DNA from: an uncultured Pelagibacteraceae bacterium
GTDB lineage: Bacteria; Pseudomonadota; Alphaproteobacteria; Pelagibacterales; Pelagibacteraceae
Direction of reading: 5' to 3'
DNA: 64,000 nt
Assembly (NCBI GenBank): GCA_902624075.1
Contig: CACNWC010000001.1
Location: 92,120 to 156,119 of the forward strand
Shown here: one piece after another, positions 34,636 through 43,740 of the stretch
Layout of the letters: the number at the start of each line of letters is the position of its first letter
How positions within the stretch are numbered: position 1 is the stretch's first letter
Translations under genes and position numbers: made by a program
The notes under the pieces: generated by a model
What the model was told of the DNA's origin: nothing
Database searches by the model: none
The model's input: only the letters and a program-made list of their open reading frames with translations

Positions 34636-36749
34636 ATATTTTTTCTATTTTCTACAAGACTATCAACAACAGTCGGGTCAGCCAATGTAGTTGTGTCTCC
34701 CAATTGGTCCTGTTCGTTGGCAGCAATCTTTCTTAAAATTCTTCTCATTATTTTTCCAGATCTTGTTTTAGGCAGACCAGTAGTAAAATGAATTAAGTCT
34801 GGTGTAGCCAATGGTCCAATTTGCTTTCTAACCCAAAGTTTTAAATCTCTTTCTAATTCACCGGTTTCTATTTCTCCCGCATTTAAAGTGACGTAACAAT
34901 ATAAACCATTTCCTTTAATATCATGTGGATAACCAACAACAGCAGCTTCTGCTACTTTTGGATGTGCTACAAACGCACTTTCTATTTCTGCGGTACCAAG
35001 ATTATGACCAGAAACAATAATTACATCATCTACTCTTCCTGTGATCCAATAGTAACCATCTTTATCTCTTCTGCAGCCATCACCAGTAAAATATTTTCCA
35101 TCAAATTGTGAAAAATAAGTATCAATAAATCTTTGATGATCTCCATACACTGTACGCATTTGCCCAGGCCATGATTGAGAAATACATAATCTTCCTTCAC
35201 CAGCTCCTTTAATTTCTCTACCATCTTTATCAACAAGAGAAGGTTTAATTCCATAAAATGGTTTCGTTGCTGAACCTGGCTTAAGAGGTATAGCTCCTGT
35301 TTGAGGCGCAATTAAAATTCCACCCGTCTCAGTTTGCCACCAAGTATCAACAATCGGACATTTAGAGTTTCCTACAGTTTTATAATACCACATCCATGCC
35401 TCAGGATTTATTGGTTCACCAACTGTGCCAAGTAATTTTAAGGATTTTCTTGATGTTTTATTAACTGGTTCATCACCTTCTCTCATTAATGCCCTTATTG
35501 CAGTCGGAGCAGTATAAAATGTATTCACTTTATATTTATCAACTATCTGCCACCATCTTGAACTATCAGGATAATTCGGAACACCTTCAAACATTATGGT
35601 TGTTGCTCCATTAGATAGTGGTCCATAAATAATATAGCTATGGCCAGTAACCCAACCAATATCTGCTGTACACCAATAAATATCTTTTGGTCTATAATTA
35701 AAAATATATTGATGAGTCATAGATGCATAAACCATATAACCACCAGTTGTGTGTAATACGCCCTTAGGTTTTCCAGTAGATCCGGATGTATAAAGAATAA
35801 ACAAAGGATCCTCAGCGTTCATTTCCTCTGGATCACAATAATTTGAAACGTCTTTAATTAAATCGTGATACCAAACATCTCTCTCATTATCCCAAAAAAC
35901 ATAATTACCAGTTCTTTTGATTACAATACATTTTTTTACATTAGGGCAATTAGCAAGCGCTTCATCGGTAGTTGCTTTAAGAGGAATAGTTTTACCACCT
36001 CTCACGCCTTCGTCAGCAGTAATTATAAATTCAGACTCGCAATCATTGACTCTTCCCGATATAGACTCTGCAGAGAAACCTCCAAAAATAATTGAGTGAA
36101 TTGCTCCAATCCTTGCACAAGCTAACATTAAAATTGCTAGTTCTGGGATCATGGTCAAGTAAATTGTCACTCGATCACCTTTCTTAATTCCAAGCTTTTT
36201 AAGACCATTTGCTGCTTTAGAAACTTTTTGGTGTAATTGTTTATATGAAATTTTTTGAGTATCTTTTGGATCGTCTCCAACCCAAATAATTGCAGTTTTA
36301 TCTTTTTTATCTTTTAAATGTCTATCAATGCAGTTTGCAGATGCGTTTAATGTTCCATCTTCAAACCACTTAATTCTAACTTCATTTTTACTATATTTTA
36401 CATCTTTAATTTTTTTGTATGGTTTTATCCAAGTAATTCTTTTTCCTTCTTTTTTCCAAAAAGCATTATTATTTTTTATCGATTCATTATATTTTTTTTG
36501 ATATTGGGCCTTGTTTGCAAGACTGCTTTTTATCCACTCCGGTTTAGTTTTAAATATTAATTCTGAAGAAGTGGTGTCAGTTTTTTTTAATTCTTTTGAA
36601 ATTTTTTTTTTTGGTTTAGATTTTCTTTTATTTACTTTTCTTTTGTTTGAAGATCTTTTTTGTACTTTTCTTCTTCTTTTCTTTGAAGATCTCTTTTGTA
36701 TCTTTTTTCTTCTTTTTTTAGTCTTTGATTTTTTCTTTTTTTTTGGCAT
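34632..36749 (-). CDS. acs: acetyl-CoA synthetase with Lys/Arg-rich N-terminal extension
   Basis: Activates acetate to acetyl-CoA via acetyl-AMP. From residue ~65 it is a standard Acs: [34 protein letters not shown] (AMP loop), [32 protein letters not shown], and the regulatory/catalytic Lys in [15 protein letters not shown]. The first ~56 residues are almost all Lys, Arg and Ser and contain a 12-residue near-repeat ([24 protein letters not shown]). No other Met lies in the first ~100 residues, so either the tail is translated or a non-ATG start is used. Total 705 aa against about 650 for the family. Confidence 0.96.
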   Translation of the reverse strand: MPKKKKKSKTKKRRKKIQKRSSKKRRRKVQKRSSNKRKVNKRKSKPKKKISKELKKTDTTSSELIFKTKPEWIKSSLANKAQYQKKYNESIKNNNAFWKKEGKRITWIKPYKKIKDVKYSKNEVRIKWFEDGTLNASANCIDRHLKDKKDKTAIIWVGDDPKDTQKISYKQLHQKVSKAANGLKKLGIKKGDRVTIYLTMIPELAILMLACARIGAIHSIIFGGFSAESISGRVNDCESEFIITADEGVRGGKTIPLKATTDEALANCPNVKKCIVIKRTGNYVFWDNERDVWYHDLIKDVSNYCDPEEMNAEDPLFILYTSGSTGKPKGVLHTTGGYMVYASMTHQYIFNYRPKDIYWCTADIGWVTGHSYIIYGPLSNGATTIMFEGVPNYPDSSRWWQIVDKYKVNTFYTAPTAIRALMREGDEPVNKTSRKSLKLLGTVGEPINPEAWMWYYKTVGNSKCPIVDTWWQTETGGILIAPQTGAIPLKPGSATKPFYGIKPSLVDKDGREIKGAGEGRLCISQSWPGQMRTVYGDHQRFIDTYFSQFDGKYFTGDGCRRDKDGYYWITGRVDDVIIVSGHNLGTAEIESAFVAHPKVAEAAVVGYPHDIKGNGLYCYVTLNAGEIETGELERDLKLWVRKQIGPLATPDLIHFTTGLPKTRSGKIMRRILRKIAANEQDQLGDTTTLADPTVVDSLVENRKNI

Positions 36750-36763
36750 AAATAAATTTTATC

Positions 36764-37183
36764 TCAAACTTTACCCATGTTATTTAAAATTTTCCAGCTT
36801 TTAGAATCTATTGGCATAACAGATAATCGACTTTGTTTAATTAATGATAAATGGCTTAATTCCTTATTTTTTTTAATATTTTCAAGCGTAATAGGTCTTT
36901 CAAGTTTTTTAACAAATTTTACAGTAACTGCTACAAACCGACCAGATTGGTCTGTTTTATCTATGTAGGCCTCTTTAATAACTTTAACGATACCAACTAT
37001 CTCTTTACCAATGTTTGAATGATAAAAAAAACACTGATCGCCTCTTTTCATTGATTTTAAATTTTTAGCAGCTTGATAATTTCTAACACCATCCCACGCA
37101 GCCCCTTTGTTTCCAGTTTTTTTTTGTTGATCGATAGACCAAACATCTGGCTCAGATTTTAATAACCAATAATTTTTAGACAT
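36764..37183 (-). CDS. EVE domain protein
   Basis: 139-aa EVE (PUA-like) domain, thought to bind modified nucleic-acid bases. NYWLLKSEPDVWSIDQQKK, AAWDGVRNYQAAKNLKSMKRGDQCFFYHSNIGKEIVGI and YIDKTDQSGRFVAVTVKFVKKLERPITL are typical. Complete single-domain form. Two bases after tsaD in the same strand run and 14 bases before acs. Confidence 0.92.
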   Translation of the reverse strand: MSKNYWLLKSEPDVWSIDQQKKTGNKGAAWDGVRNYQAAKNLKSMKRGDQCFFYHSNIGKEIVGIVKVIKEAYIDKTDQSGRFVAVTVKFVKKLERPITLENIKKNKELSHLSLIKQSRLSVMPIDSKSWKILNNMGKV

Positions 37184-37185
37184 AA

Positions 37186-38259
37186 TTATAGTTTAACTCC
37201 TGCACCTTTTAAAAACACAGCATCTTCATCTAACGGCCATCTTGGTTTTGCAGGATAATCTAATTTATTAAATTTTTTTAATTTATATCTTTCCAATCCA
37301 ACCATTGCGATCATCGCCGCATTATCTCCACAAAACTCAATGGGTGGGAAAATAGGCTTATAATTTTCTTCTTCACAGACTTTAACCAACATTTTTCTAA
37401 TTTCTTTATTTGCTGCAACTCCACCTGCAACAACAAATTTTTTTTCTTTTGTATTAACATGTTTTTCAAATTCTTTAAAAGCTATTTTTGTTTTTTTATT
37501 TAAAATTTCAATTATTGTTTTTTGAAAAGATGCTGCAAGATCAAATTTTTCTTGATCAGTTTTTATTTTTTTTACAATTTTTAATACTGCTGTTTTAAGT
37601 CCTGCAAAAGATAAATTACAACCTCCTTTGTTAAAAATTGGTTTTGGAAGATCATATTTACTTGGATTTCCTTTTTTAGCTAAAATTTCTATTTGTGGAC
37701 CACCGGGAAATTCTATATCTAAAAGTTTTGCAGTCTTATCGAATGCTTCTCCAATAGCATCATCAATAGTTGTTCCAAGTCTTTTATATTCACCTAAATT
37801 TTTTACACATAGATACTGAGAATGTCCCCCTGAAATTAGCAAAAGTAGATATGGATAACTTAATTCTGAATTTAACTTAGGGCTTAAAGCATGACCTTCT
37901 AAATGATTTACAGCAATAAATGGTTTATTCAAAGAAGCTGCAAATGCTTTTCCAAAACTTAATCCAACTGAAAGACAGACAATTAAACCAGGTCCGGCTG
38001 TTGAGGCAACAGCATCTAACTCTTTAATATTAATTCCACTATCATCAATTGCCTTTTTGACAATCCAGTCAATCTTTTCCATATGTGATCTCGCGGCTAG
38101 TTCAGGAACTACCCCACCAAATTCTTTATGAACATCGACTTGGCTAGATACAATATTAGATAGGACAACCGGATTACCTAGATCATTTTCTGATATTATT
38201 GATGCAGCCGTTTCATCGCAGCTTGACTCTATTCCTAGAATTAAGGGTTTTTTACTCAT
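37186..38259 (-). CDS. tsaD: tRNA N6-threonylcarbamoyladenosine synthase TsaD
   Basis: Transfers the threonylcarbamoyl group to A37 of ANN-decoding tRNAs. 357 aa, ASKHA fold. LGIESSCDETAASII, the metal-binding AVNHLEGHALSP (His pair), LLLISGGHSQYLC, FPGGPQIEILAKKG and VVAGGVAANKEIRKML are present. Divergent from hemC across 55 bases, a standard alphaproteobacterial arrangement. Confidence 0.98.
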   Translation of the reverse strand: MSKKPLILGIESSCDETAASIISENDLGNPVVLSNIVSSQVDVHKEFGGVVPELAARSHMEKIDWIVKKAIDDSGINIKELDAVASTAGPGLIVCLSVGLSFGKAFAASLNKPFIAVNHLEGHALSPKLNSELSYPYLLLLISGGHSQYLCVKNLGEYKRLGTTIDDAIGEAFDKTAKLLDIEFPGGPQIEILAKKGNPSKYDLPKPIFNKGGCNLSFAGLKTAVLKIVKKIKTDQEKFDLAASFQKTIIEILNKKTKIAFKEFEKHVNTKEKKFVVAGGVAANKEIRKMLVKVCEEENYKPIFPPIEFCGDNAAMIAMVGLERYKLKKFNKLDYPAKPRWPLDEDAVFLKGAGVKL

Positions 38260-38314
38260 TCAAATAGTTTTGAATAATTGTACAATCTCAATACAAAAAA
38301 GAAATAAATTTTTA

Positions 38315-39232
38315 ATGAGCAATAAAATAACAATAGGGACTAGAGGTAGTAAATTAGCATTACTCTATGCGCAGAAAGCGAAGAATACTATTCTTCAAAA
38401 CACAAACTTAAGTGACGAAGAAATTGTTATCAAAACAATAACAACTAAAGGTGATCAAATTAAAGATTCAAGGTTATCCGAGTTCGGTGGCAAGGGTTTA
38501 TTTTCAAGTAATATAGAAAGAGAGCTTCAAGAAAAGAATATTGATATAGCGATACACGCATTAAAGGATTTACCAGCGATTGAAACAGATGGTTTATTAA
38601 CTGATAATTTTTTAGAAAGAAACGATCCAAAAGAAATTTTAATTTCCAGAAATAAAAAAAAATTGAGAGATTTAGATACGAAAGCGATTGTGGGAACATC
38701 TTCATATAGACGAGAATTTCAAATAAAAAAAATTCGACCCGATGTTTATTGTAAACTTATTAGAGGCAATGTTGATACAAGAATAAGGAAATTAAAAGAT
38801 GGCTTGTATGATGCAATAATTTTGTCTTATGCAGGAATAAAATATTTAGAACTTGAAAACGAAATTTCAGAAATATTTAAAATTGAAGAAATAATTCCAA
38901 GTGCTGGCCAAGGTATTATTGCGCTTCAATGTAGAGAAGATGATTTGGAGATAATTTCTTTATTAAAAAAAATTAATCATAATGAAACTTATAAAAGAGC
39001 TCATGCAGAAAGAAATATTTTAAAAGTTTTAGAAGGAGATTGTGAAACAGCAATAGGTGCACATTCTGTAATTGATGGAAAAAATATTATTATTGAGGCA
39101 GAGCTATTTTCTTTAGACGGTTCAAAAAGGTTTTATGAAAAAAAAATTGAAAAAATTGAAAAATTCAGAGAAATTGGAAAAGAAATTGGTCAAATTTTAA
39201 AAACCAAATCAAATAATTCGTATAAAAGATAA
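38315..39232 (+). CDS. hemC: porphobilinogen deaminase (hydroxymethylbilane synthase)
   Basis: Polymerises four porphobilinogens. The track starts upstream at 38270, but the ATG at 38315 (MSNKITIGTRGSKLALLYAQ) gives the proper N-terminus, 305 aa. Substrate-contact motifs: HALKDLPAI, GTSSYRREFQIKKIRPD, LIRGNVDTRIRKL; the dipyrromethane cofactor Cys is in LEGDCETAIGAH near residue 240. One base before hemD. Supplies the hemE-H-G branch located 32 kb away in the window. Confidence 0.97.
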   Translation: MSNKITIGTRGSKLALLYAQKAKNTILQNTNLSDEEIVIKTITTKGDQIKDSRLSEFGGKGLFSSNIERELQEKNIDIAIHALKDLPAIETDGLLTDNFLERNDPKEILISRNKKKLRDLDTKAIVGTSSYRREFQIKKIRPDVYCKLIRGNVDTRIRKLKDGLYDAIILSYAGIKYLELENEISEIFKIEEIIPSAGQGIIALQCREDDLEIISLLKKINHNETYKRAHAERNILKVLEGDCETAIGAHSVIDGKNIIIEAELFSLDGSKRFYEKKIEKIEKFREIGKEIGQILKTKSNNSYKR

Positions 39233-39233
39233 T

Positions 39234-39932
39234 ATGCATATTTTATTAACTAGACCTCTGGAGGATTGTTCAGAATTGATTTTGAGATTCCAATCTTTAG
39301 GTCATCAAGTTTCTCATCTTCCTTTATTGACTATAGAAAAAACTAATTATGAGGAAATAAATTTCTTTGACTATGGTGGAATTATTTTTACGAGTGCAAA
39401 TGCAATAAAATTTATAGATTTAAAAAAAATAGATAAAAATATTACGTGTTTTTGTGTTGGAGATATAACTGAAAAGAAAGCAAGAACTGTAGGTTTTCAA
39501 AATACAGTTGCAGCTGAGGGAAATGTTTCAAATCTAAAAGAGTTAATTTTACAAAATTATGACACCAAAAATAAACCACTCCTTTATATAAGTGGAGAAA
39601 AGATTTCAACCGATTTAGATGAACAGCTTATTAGTGAGGGATATAAAGTTAAAAGAATTATTAATTATCGTGTGAGTTATAATCAAAAATTTGATGAAAA
39701 GTTTGTAAAGGAATTAAAAATTAAAATGCCAGATTTAGTCTATGTTTATTCTCAAAATAGTGCCTCTAGTCTATTAAATTTTATTAAAATTCATCAAACC
39801 GAAAATATATGGATGAATACCAATTTAATGTGTATAGGTGAAAAAACATCGTCTATATTAAATGAAATTAAATGGAAAAAAATATTTCTTTTTAATCCTG
39901 GAGAAGAGGAGTTTTTGTTATATAAAATTTGA
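39234..39932 (+). CDS. hemD: uroporphyrinogen-III synthase
   Basis: Closes and inverts ring D of hydroxymethylbilane. 232 aa; HemD proteins conserve little sequence. LLTRPLEDCSELILRFQSLGHQVSHLPLLTIE, GGIIFTSANAIKF, LLYISGEKISTDLDEQL, YVYSQNSASSLLNFI and LMCIGEKTSSIL are consistent with the family, and its place directly after hemC makes the call firm. A TGA overlaps the mscS region. Confidence 0.93.
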   Translation: MHILLTRPLEDCSELILRFQSLGHQVSHLPLLTIEKTNYEEINFFDYGGIIFTSANAIKFIDLKKIDKNITCFCVGDITEKKARTVGFQNTVAAEGNVSNLKELILQNYDTKNKPLLYISGEKISTDLDEQLISEGYKVKRIINYRVSYNQKFDEKFVKELKIKMPDLVYVYSQNSASSLLNFIKIHQTENIWMNTNLMCIGEKTSSILNEIKWKKIFLFNPGEEEFLLYKI

Positions 39933-39934
39933 TT

Positions 39935-41020
39935 ATGGAATTGATAAATAATTTTTCAGAAATATTTTTATCGGTATGGAATAAAGGAATTCTAGGAGTA
40001 GATATTTTTCAAATATTAATTGGAATTGGAATTTTCCTTATTTTTTTAATTTTTAGAGGTTTAATAAGTAAACTTATAATTAAAAAGTTAGAAATTATAT
40101 CTAAAAGGACTACAAATAAATTAGACGACACTTTTGTAAATGCATTAATTGGACCAGCAAGATTTTTACCAATCGTCTTAGGTTTTTTTATTGCAAGTTA
40201 CTATATGACATTTTCAATTGAAGGAAGAGAGGTTGTTGATACTATTAATAGAACTTTAATTACAATTTTAATTTTTTGGATCATTCATCAAATTATAGAA
40301 CCAGTATCATATATCTTAAGTGGGCTTGATAAACTTTTAACGAGAGAATTAATTGGTTGGATTATAAAATCACTTAAAGTTCTTATTTTTATTTTAGGCT
40401 TAGCAGCTGTTTTAGAATTATGGGGTATCAAAATTGGACCAATTATTGCTGGGCTTGGTTTATTTGGAGTGGCAGTGGCTTTAGGAGCACAGGATTTATT
40501 TAAAAATTTGATTTCAGGAATTTTAGTTCTTGTGGAAAAAAGATTTAGAATTGGTGATTGGATTTTAGTAGATGGAATTATCGAGGGCATCGTTGAAAAA
40601 ATTGGTTTTAGATCTACCACAATTAGAAAATTTGATAAATCTTTAGCTATTATTCCAAATTTTCAATTTGCAGAAAATGCGGTTATCAATATTAGCGAAA
40701 CCTCAAATTGGTTGATCAGTTGGATAATCACTCTACAGTACGACACTTCAGTTGATCAATTAAAAACTATAAGAAATCAGATTGAGGATCATATTAATAA
40801 GAGTGATGATTTTAATACGAGTATAGGTATTGCTGTGAGGGTGGATAAGTTTTCAGACAGTTCAATAGATATGTATGTTCGTTGTTTTACAAAAACAGAT
40901 AGTTGGAATGAGTGGCTATCAGTTAAAGAGCGTTTAGCGCTAGAAATTAAGCAAATTGTAGAAAGTAATAAAGCTTCTTTTGCTTTTCCAAGTCAGTCAA
41001 TTTATATCGAAAAAAAATGA
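39935..41020 (+). CDS. MscS-type mechanosensitive channel
   Basis: 361 aa. N-terminal membrane helices (FQILIGIGIFLIFLIFRGLI; FLPIVLGFFIASYYM; TLITILIFWIIHQIIEP; LKVLIFILGLAAVLELWG), then the pore helix GLGLFGVAVALGAQDLFKNLISGILVL with the Ala/Gly packing pattern of MscS TM3, and a cytoplasmic beta domain (FRIGDWILVDGIIEGIVEKIGFRSTTIR). I prefer the ATG at 39935 to the TTG at 39929. It overlaps yggT by 4 bases. Released osmolytes would exit here on osmotic downshock. Confidence 0.93.
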   Translation: MELINNFSEIFLSVWNKGILGVDIFQILIGIGIFLIFLIFRGLISKLIIKKLEIISKRTTNKLDDTFVNALIGPARFLPIVLGFFIASYYMTFSIEGREVVDTINRTLITILIFWIIHQIIEPVSYILSGLDKLLTRELIGWIIKSLKVLIFILGLAAVLELWGIKIGPIIAGLGLFGVAVALGAQDLFKNLISGILVLVEKRFRIGDWILVDGIIEGIVEKIGFRSTTIRKFDKSLAIIPNFQFAENAVINISETSNWLISWIITLQYDTSVDQLKTIRNQIEDHINKSDDFNTSIGIAVRVDKFSDSSIDMYVRCFTKTDSWNEWLSVKERLALEIKQIVESNKASFAFPSQSIYIEKK

Positions 41021-41307
41021 TTGCTATTTTTTATTTGGTTTTACAGATATTAAAACTTTATTCTTACGTTGTGATTGCAAATGTTGTTGTAAGTTGGTTG
41101 ATTGCTTTTAATATTTTAAATACACAAAATAGATTTGTTTATTCAATTTTAGAATTAACCTATAGATTAACTGATCCTTTTTTAAATAGAATTAGACGAT
41201 TTTTACCCAATTTAGGTACATTAGATATTTCACCAATAATTTTACTTCTATTGATTTGGTTTGTAGAAATGTGTATGAAGCTCTACATTGCACCAATGAT
41301 TTTTTAA
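41017..41307 (+). CDS. YggT family membrane protein
   Basis: 96 aa, two hydrophobic segments with the YggT loop RLTDPFLNRIRRFLPNLGTLDISPIILLLLIWF, in which the D-P-x-L-x-x-I-R-x-x-x-P and D-x-S-P-I signatures are clear. Function unknown (linked to osmotic stress and division-site proteins in other bacteria). It overlaps mscS by 4 bases; folD follows after 8 bases. Confidence 0.92.
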   Translation: MIAIFYLVLQILKLYSYVVIANVVVSWLIAFNILNTQNRFVYSILELTYRLTDPFLNRIRRFLPNLGTLDISPIILLLLIWFVEMCMKLYIAPMIF

Positions 41308-41315
41308 AAAAATTT

Positions 41316-42161
41316 ATGATTTTGATAGACGGAAAAAAAGAGGCAGCACTTCTTAGGGAAGAATTAAAAAAAGAAGTATCTGAATTAAAGGCAAAACATA
41401 ACAAAGTACCTGGATTAACAGTAATCCTAATTGGTGATTTGACCCCAAGTCAGATCTATGTTCGAAACAAAGAAAAGTCAGCCAATGAAGTTGGTCTTAA
41501 GTCCGATGTTATAAAATATCCAGATTCGGTCGAAGAAAAGGTTGTTCTAAAAAAAATTGAGGAATTAAATAAGGATACGTCGGTCTCAGGTATTTTAGTT
41601 CAGTTACCTCTTCCAAAACATATAGATAAACAAAAAGTAATTGAAGCTATTGATCCTACCAAAGATGTGGATGGTTTTCATCCTATGAATGTTGGTAATC
41701 TTTCATCTGGTTATGAAAGTTCAGTACCTTGTACGCCATTAGGATGCTATTTGTTGATAAAGAAAATAGAACCCAATTTAAGTGGAAAGAAAGCAGTTGT
41801 AGTTGGAAGATCAAATTTAAATGGAAAACCTATGACACAACTTCTTTTAAAAGAAAATTGTACAGTAACAATTACCCATTCAAGAACGAAAGATTTAAAA
41901 GCCGAATGTCTTGAAGCAGATATTATTGTTGCAGCGGTTGGAATACCTGAACTTGTTAAAGGTGATTGGGTAAAAAAAGATACTATTGTAATTGATGTTG
42001 GTATTAATAAAACAGACAAAGGCATAGTTGGAGATGTAGATTTTGATGAAGTTTCAAAAAATGCAAAAGCTTTAACGCCAGTTCCGGGTGGTGTGGGTCC
42101 GATGACCATTGCTTGTTTACTTAAAAACACGATAGACTGTTTCAAAAGATCGCAAATTTAA
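41316..42161 (+). CDS. folD: methylenetetrahydrofolate dehydrogenase / cyclohydrolase
   Basis: Interconverts 5,10-methylene-, methenyl- and 10-formyl-tetrahydrofolate. Real start is the ATG at 41316 (MILIDGKKEAALLREEL); the track frame starts inside yggT. 281 aa. YVRNKEKSANEVGLKSD (catalytic Lys region), GILVQLPLPKHID, PCTPLGCYLLI, VVGRSNLNGKPMTQLLL (NADP loop) and PVPGGVGPMTIACLL are diagnostic. One-carbon metabolism is central in SAR11-type cells. Confidence 0.98.
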   Translation: MILIDGKKEAALLREELKKEVSELKAKHNKVPGLTVILIGDLTPSQIYVRNKEKSANEVGLKSDVIKYPDSVEEKVVLKKIEELNKDTSVSGILVQLPLPKHIDKQKVIEAIDPTKDVDGFHPMNVGNLSSGYESSVPCTPLGCYLLIKKIEPNLSGKKAVVVGRSNLNGKPMTQLLLKENCTVTITHSRTKDLKAECLEADIIVAAVGIPELVKGDWVKKDTIVIDVGINKTDKGIVGDVDFDEVSKNAKALTPVPGGVGPMTIACLLKNTIDCFKRSQI

Positions 42162-42199
42162 TATTTAATCCATTAAATAATCTTTGATAAGTTTGGTTT

Positions 42200-42403
42200 A
42201 TGAAAAAACCTAAGTATCCATATAGAATTGTTATATTGATGGCCATACTTACTATTCCTCCAATTGGAGCTACACAATTGGGCTGGTATCTTTATGATCA
42301 GCAAACAGGATTTGATTATGGTATGATCATTGGTATATTTTCAGTTATATTAGCAGCTTGGTTAATGTATGAAAAAAACTGGAGAGAAGAGGATGAGGAC
42401 TGA
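42200..42403 (+). CDS. small membrane protein, unknown
   Basis: 67 aa with two hydrophobic helices (IVILMAILTIPPIGATQLGWYLY and GMIIGIFSVILAAWLMY) and a charged C-terminus (EKNWREEDED). No family recognised. It starts 38 bases after folD and is 3 bases before a SHOCT protein with which it probably shares a transcript. Confidence 0.7.
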   Translation: MKKPKYPYRIVILMAILTIPPIGATQLGWYLYDQQTGFDYGMIIGIFSVILAAWLMYEKNWREEDED

Positions 42404-42406
42404 TTT

Positions 42407-42670
42407 ATGGAAAAAATAATTTTTTTTAGTTTGGTTATTCCAATTTTTGCTTTTGTACTTTATTTAGGTGTAAGTGCGATAATGAAGGGGTCAGAGGCTA
42501 AAAGCGCACTTAAGGAAGAAGCAAATTTAAAAAATGATGAGAACGAAAATTCTTTTGATGATAAAAAAAATTTAAGCGAGGAAATTGATAAATTAAACAA
42601 TCTTTTGAAAGATGGTGTCTTAACTCAGGAAGAATTCGAAAAAGCTAAAAAAAAATTATTAGATAACTAA
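42407..42670 (+). CDS. SHOCT domain membrane protein
   Basis: 87 aa. One N-terminal membrane helix (IIFFSLVIPIFAFVLYLGVSAIM), an acidic/polar linker, and a C-terminal SHOCT domain, EEIDKLNNLLKDGVLTQEEFEKAKKKLL. SHOCT domains are short oligomerisation helices often found in membrane proteins of unknown role. Convergent with the MBL gene, overlapping by 4 bases. Confidence 0.85.
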   Translation: MEKIIFFSLVIPIFAFVLYLGVSAIMKGSEAKSALKEEANLKNDENENSFDDKKNLSEEIDKLNNLLKDGVLTQEEFEKAKKKLLDN

Positions 42671-43740
42671 TTATAGTTAAGTAATTTCTTTATCGAACCA
42701 AACTCACCAATTTTATAAATAATAGCGTCTTCTTTTTTGAATCCATATTTCTCTGCATTAGCTTTGAATCTTAAAGGTGGTTCCATTATTGGCTCTAGGG
42801 ATAAAACGAATGTTCCCCAATGCATTCCAATTACTTTTTTACTTCTCAAATTTTTAGCAATTTCTAAAGCCTCTTCCGGGTTAGTATGATAAACTGATTT
42901 ATCTTTATAAGGCATTATTGGATAAAAATTATAGGCTCCTATATTTATAAATGTTAGATCAATCGGACCATATCTGTTACCGATATCTTTATAAATATCA
43001 CCAATTCCAGTATCACAGCCAAATAAAATTCTTTTTCCTTTATATTCAATTAAAAAGTTTCCCCACAAAGTTTTATTTGTATCTGTTAAACTTCTCTTAG
43101 ACCAGTGAATAGCTGGTAGAAATGTTATTTTTAAATTATCATTAATCTTAATTTCATCATACCAATCCATTTCATTAACATCTTTATATCTTTTAAAATA
43201 TTTACCTAATCTCAAAGGGAGTAAAACCTTTGCATTTTTATATGGAAATTTTCTAATCGTAGACATATCTTGATGATCATAATGATTATGAGTAAGTAAA
43301 AATAAATCTATTTTTGGAATTTCGTTAAGTGTTAATGCTGGCTCAGTAAACCTGTCTGGACCAAAAATTAATGGACCTGCATTTTTTGAGAATACTGGAT
43401 CAGTAATAATTGTTGTTTCTCCAAGTTTTATTAAAAAAGTAGCATGACCTATCCAGGCAATATAATCATCTTCTTGATACTTTTTTAGATTTGATAAAAC
43501 TTTTTCTTTTTCTACAACATGTTCTTTGGGTATTGTCATATCAAGCTTCTTTTTTTCTTGATTAAATATTTTATAAGACCATTTAACATTAGGGTCTCTT
43601 TTTGGAGAACCTTCTGGGTTTCTAAAAGTCCCATCTGGCAAATGATGATAAGGTTTTTCCATTGCAATACTTAAACAATTATAAAAAAAAATACCAATAA
43701 AAATTAATGAAATATTAATTAACTTTTTTCCATCAACCAT
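42667..43740 (-). CDS. MBL-fold metallohydrolase, NAPE-PLD/UlaG-like
   Basis: 357 aa with an N-terminal hydrophobic stretch (LINISLIFIGIFFYNCLSIA), so probably exported or membrane-tethered. Beta-lactamase fold: YIAWIGHATFLIKLGETTIITDPVF, LFLLTHNHYDHQDMSTI (H-x-H-x-D-H metal site), FGCDTGIGDIY, and KVIGMHWGTFVL for the last His. Overall similar to N-acyl-phosphatidylethanolamine phospholipase D-like proteins. It overlaps the PQQ-type dehydrogenase by 22 bases. Substrate unknown; a phospholipid is one option. Confidence 0.88.
   Translation of the reverse strand: MVDGKKLINISLIFIGIFFYNCLSIAMEKPYHHLPDGTFRNPEGSPKRDPNVKWSYKIFNQEKKKLDMTIPKEHVVEKEKVLSNLKKYQEDDYIAWIGHATFLIKLGETTIITDPVFSKNAGPLIFGPDRFTEPALTLNEIPKIDLFLLTHNHYDHQDMSTIRKFPYKNAKVLLPLRLGKYFKRYKDVNEMDWYDEIKINDNLKITFLPAIHWSKRSLTDTNKTLWGNFLIEYKGKRILFGCDTGIGDIYKDIGNRYGPIDLTFINIGAYNFYPIMPYKDKSVYHTNPEEALEIAKNLRSKKVIGMHWGTFVLSLEPIMEPPLRFKANAEKYGFKKEDAIIYKIGEFGSIKKLLNYN

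Noticed and set aside
36511-36804. 97-aa Phe/Leu-rich plus-strand ORF that looks like a membrane protein
   Set aside because: It is the complement of the Lys/Arg-rich acs tail (AAA/AAG read as TTT/CTT).
40288-40620. 110-aa minus-strand ORF
   Set aside because: Antisense shadow of mscS.
41747-42145. 132-aa minus-strand ORF
   Set aside because: Antisense shadow of folD; no family features, while folD motifs are intact on the plus strand.
42163-42178. Palindrome ATTTAATCCATTAAAT after folD
   Set aside because: Pure A/T arms of seven bases; too weak for a terminator and expected by chance at this composition.
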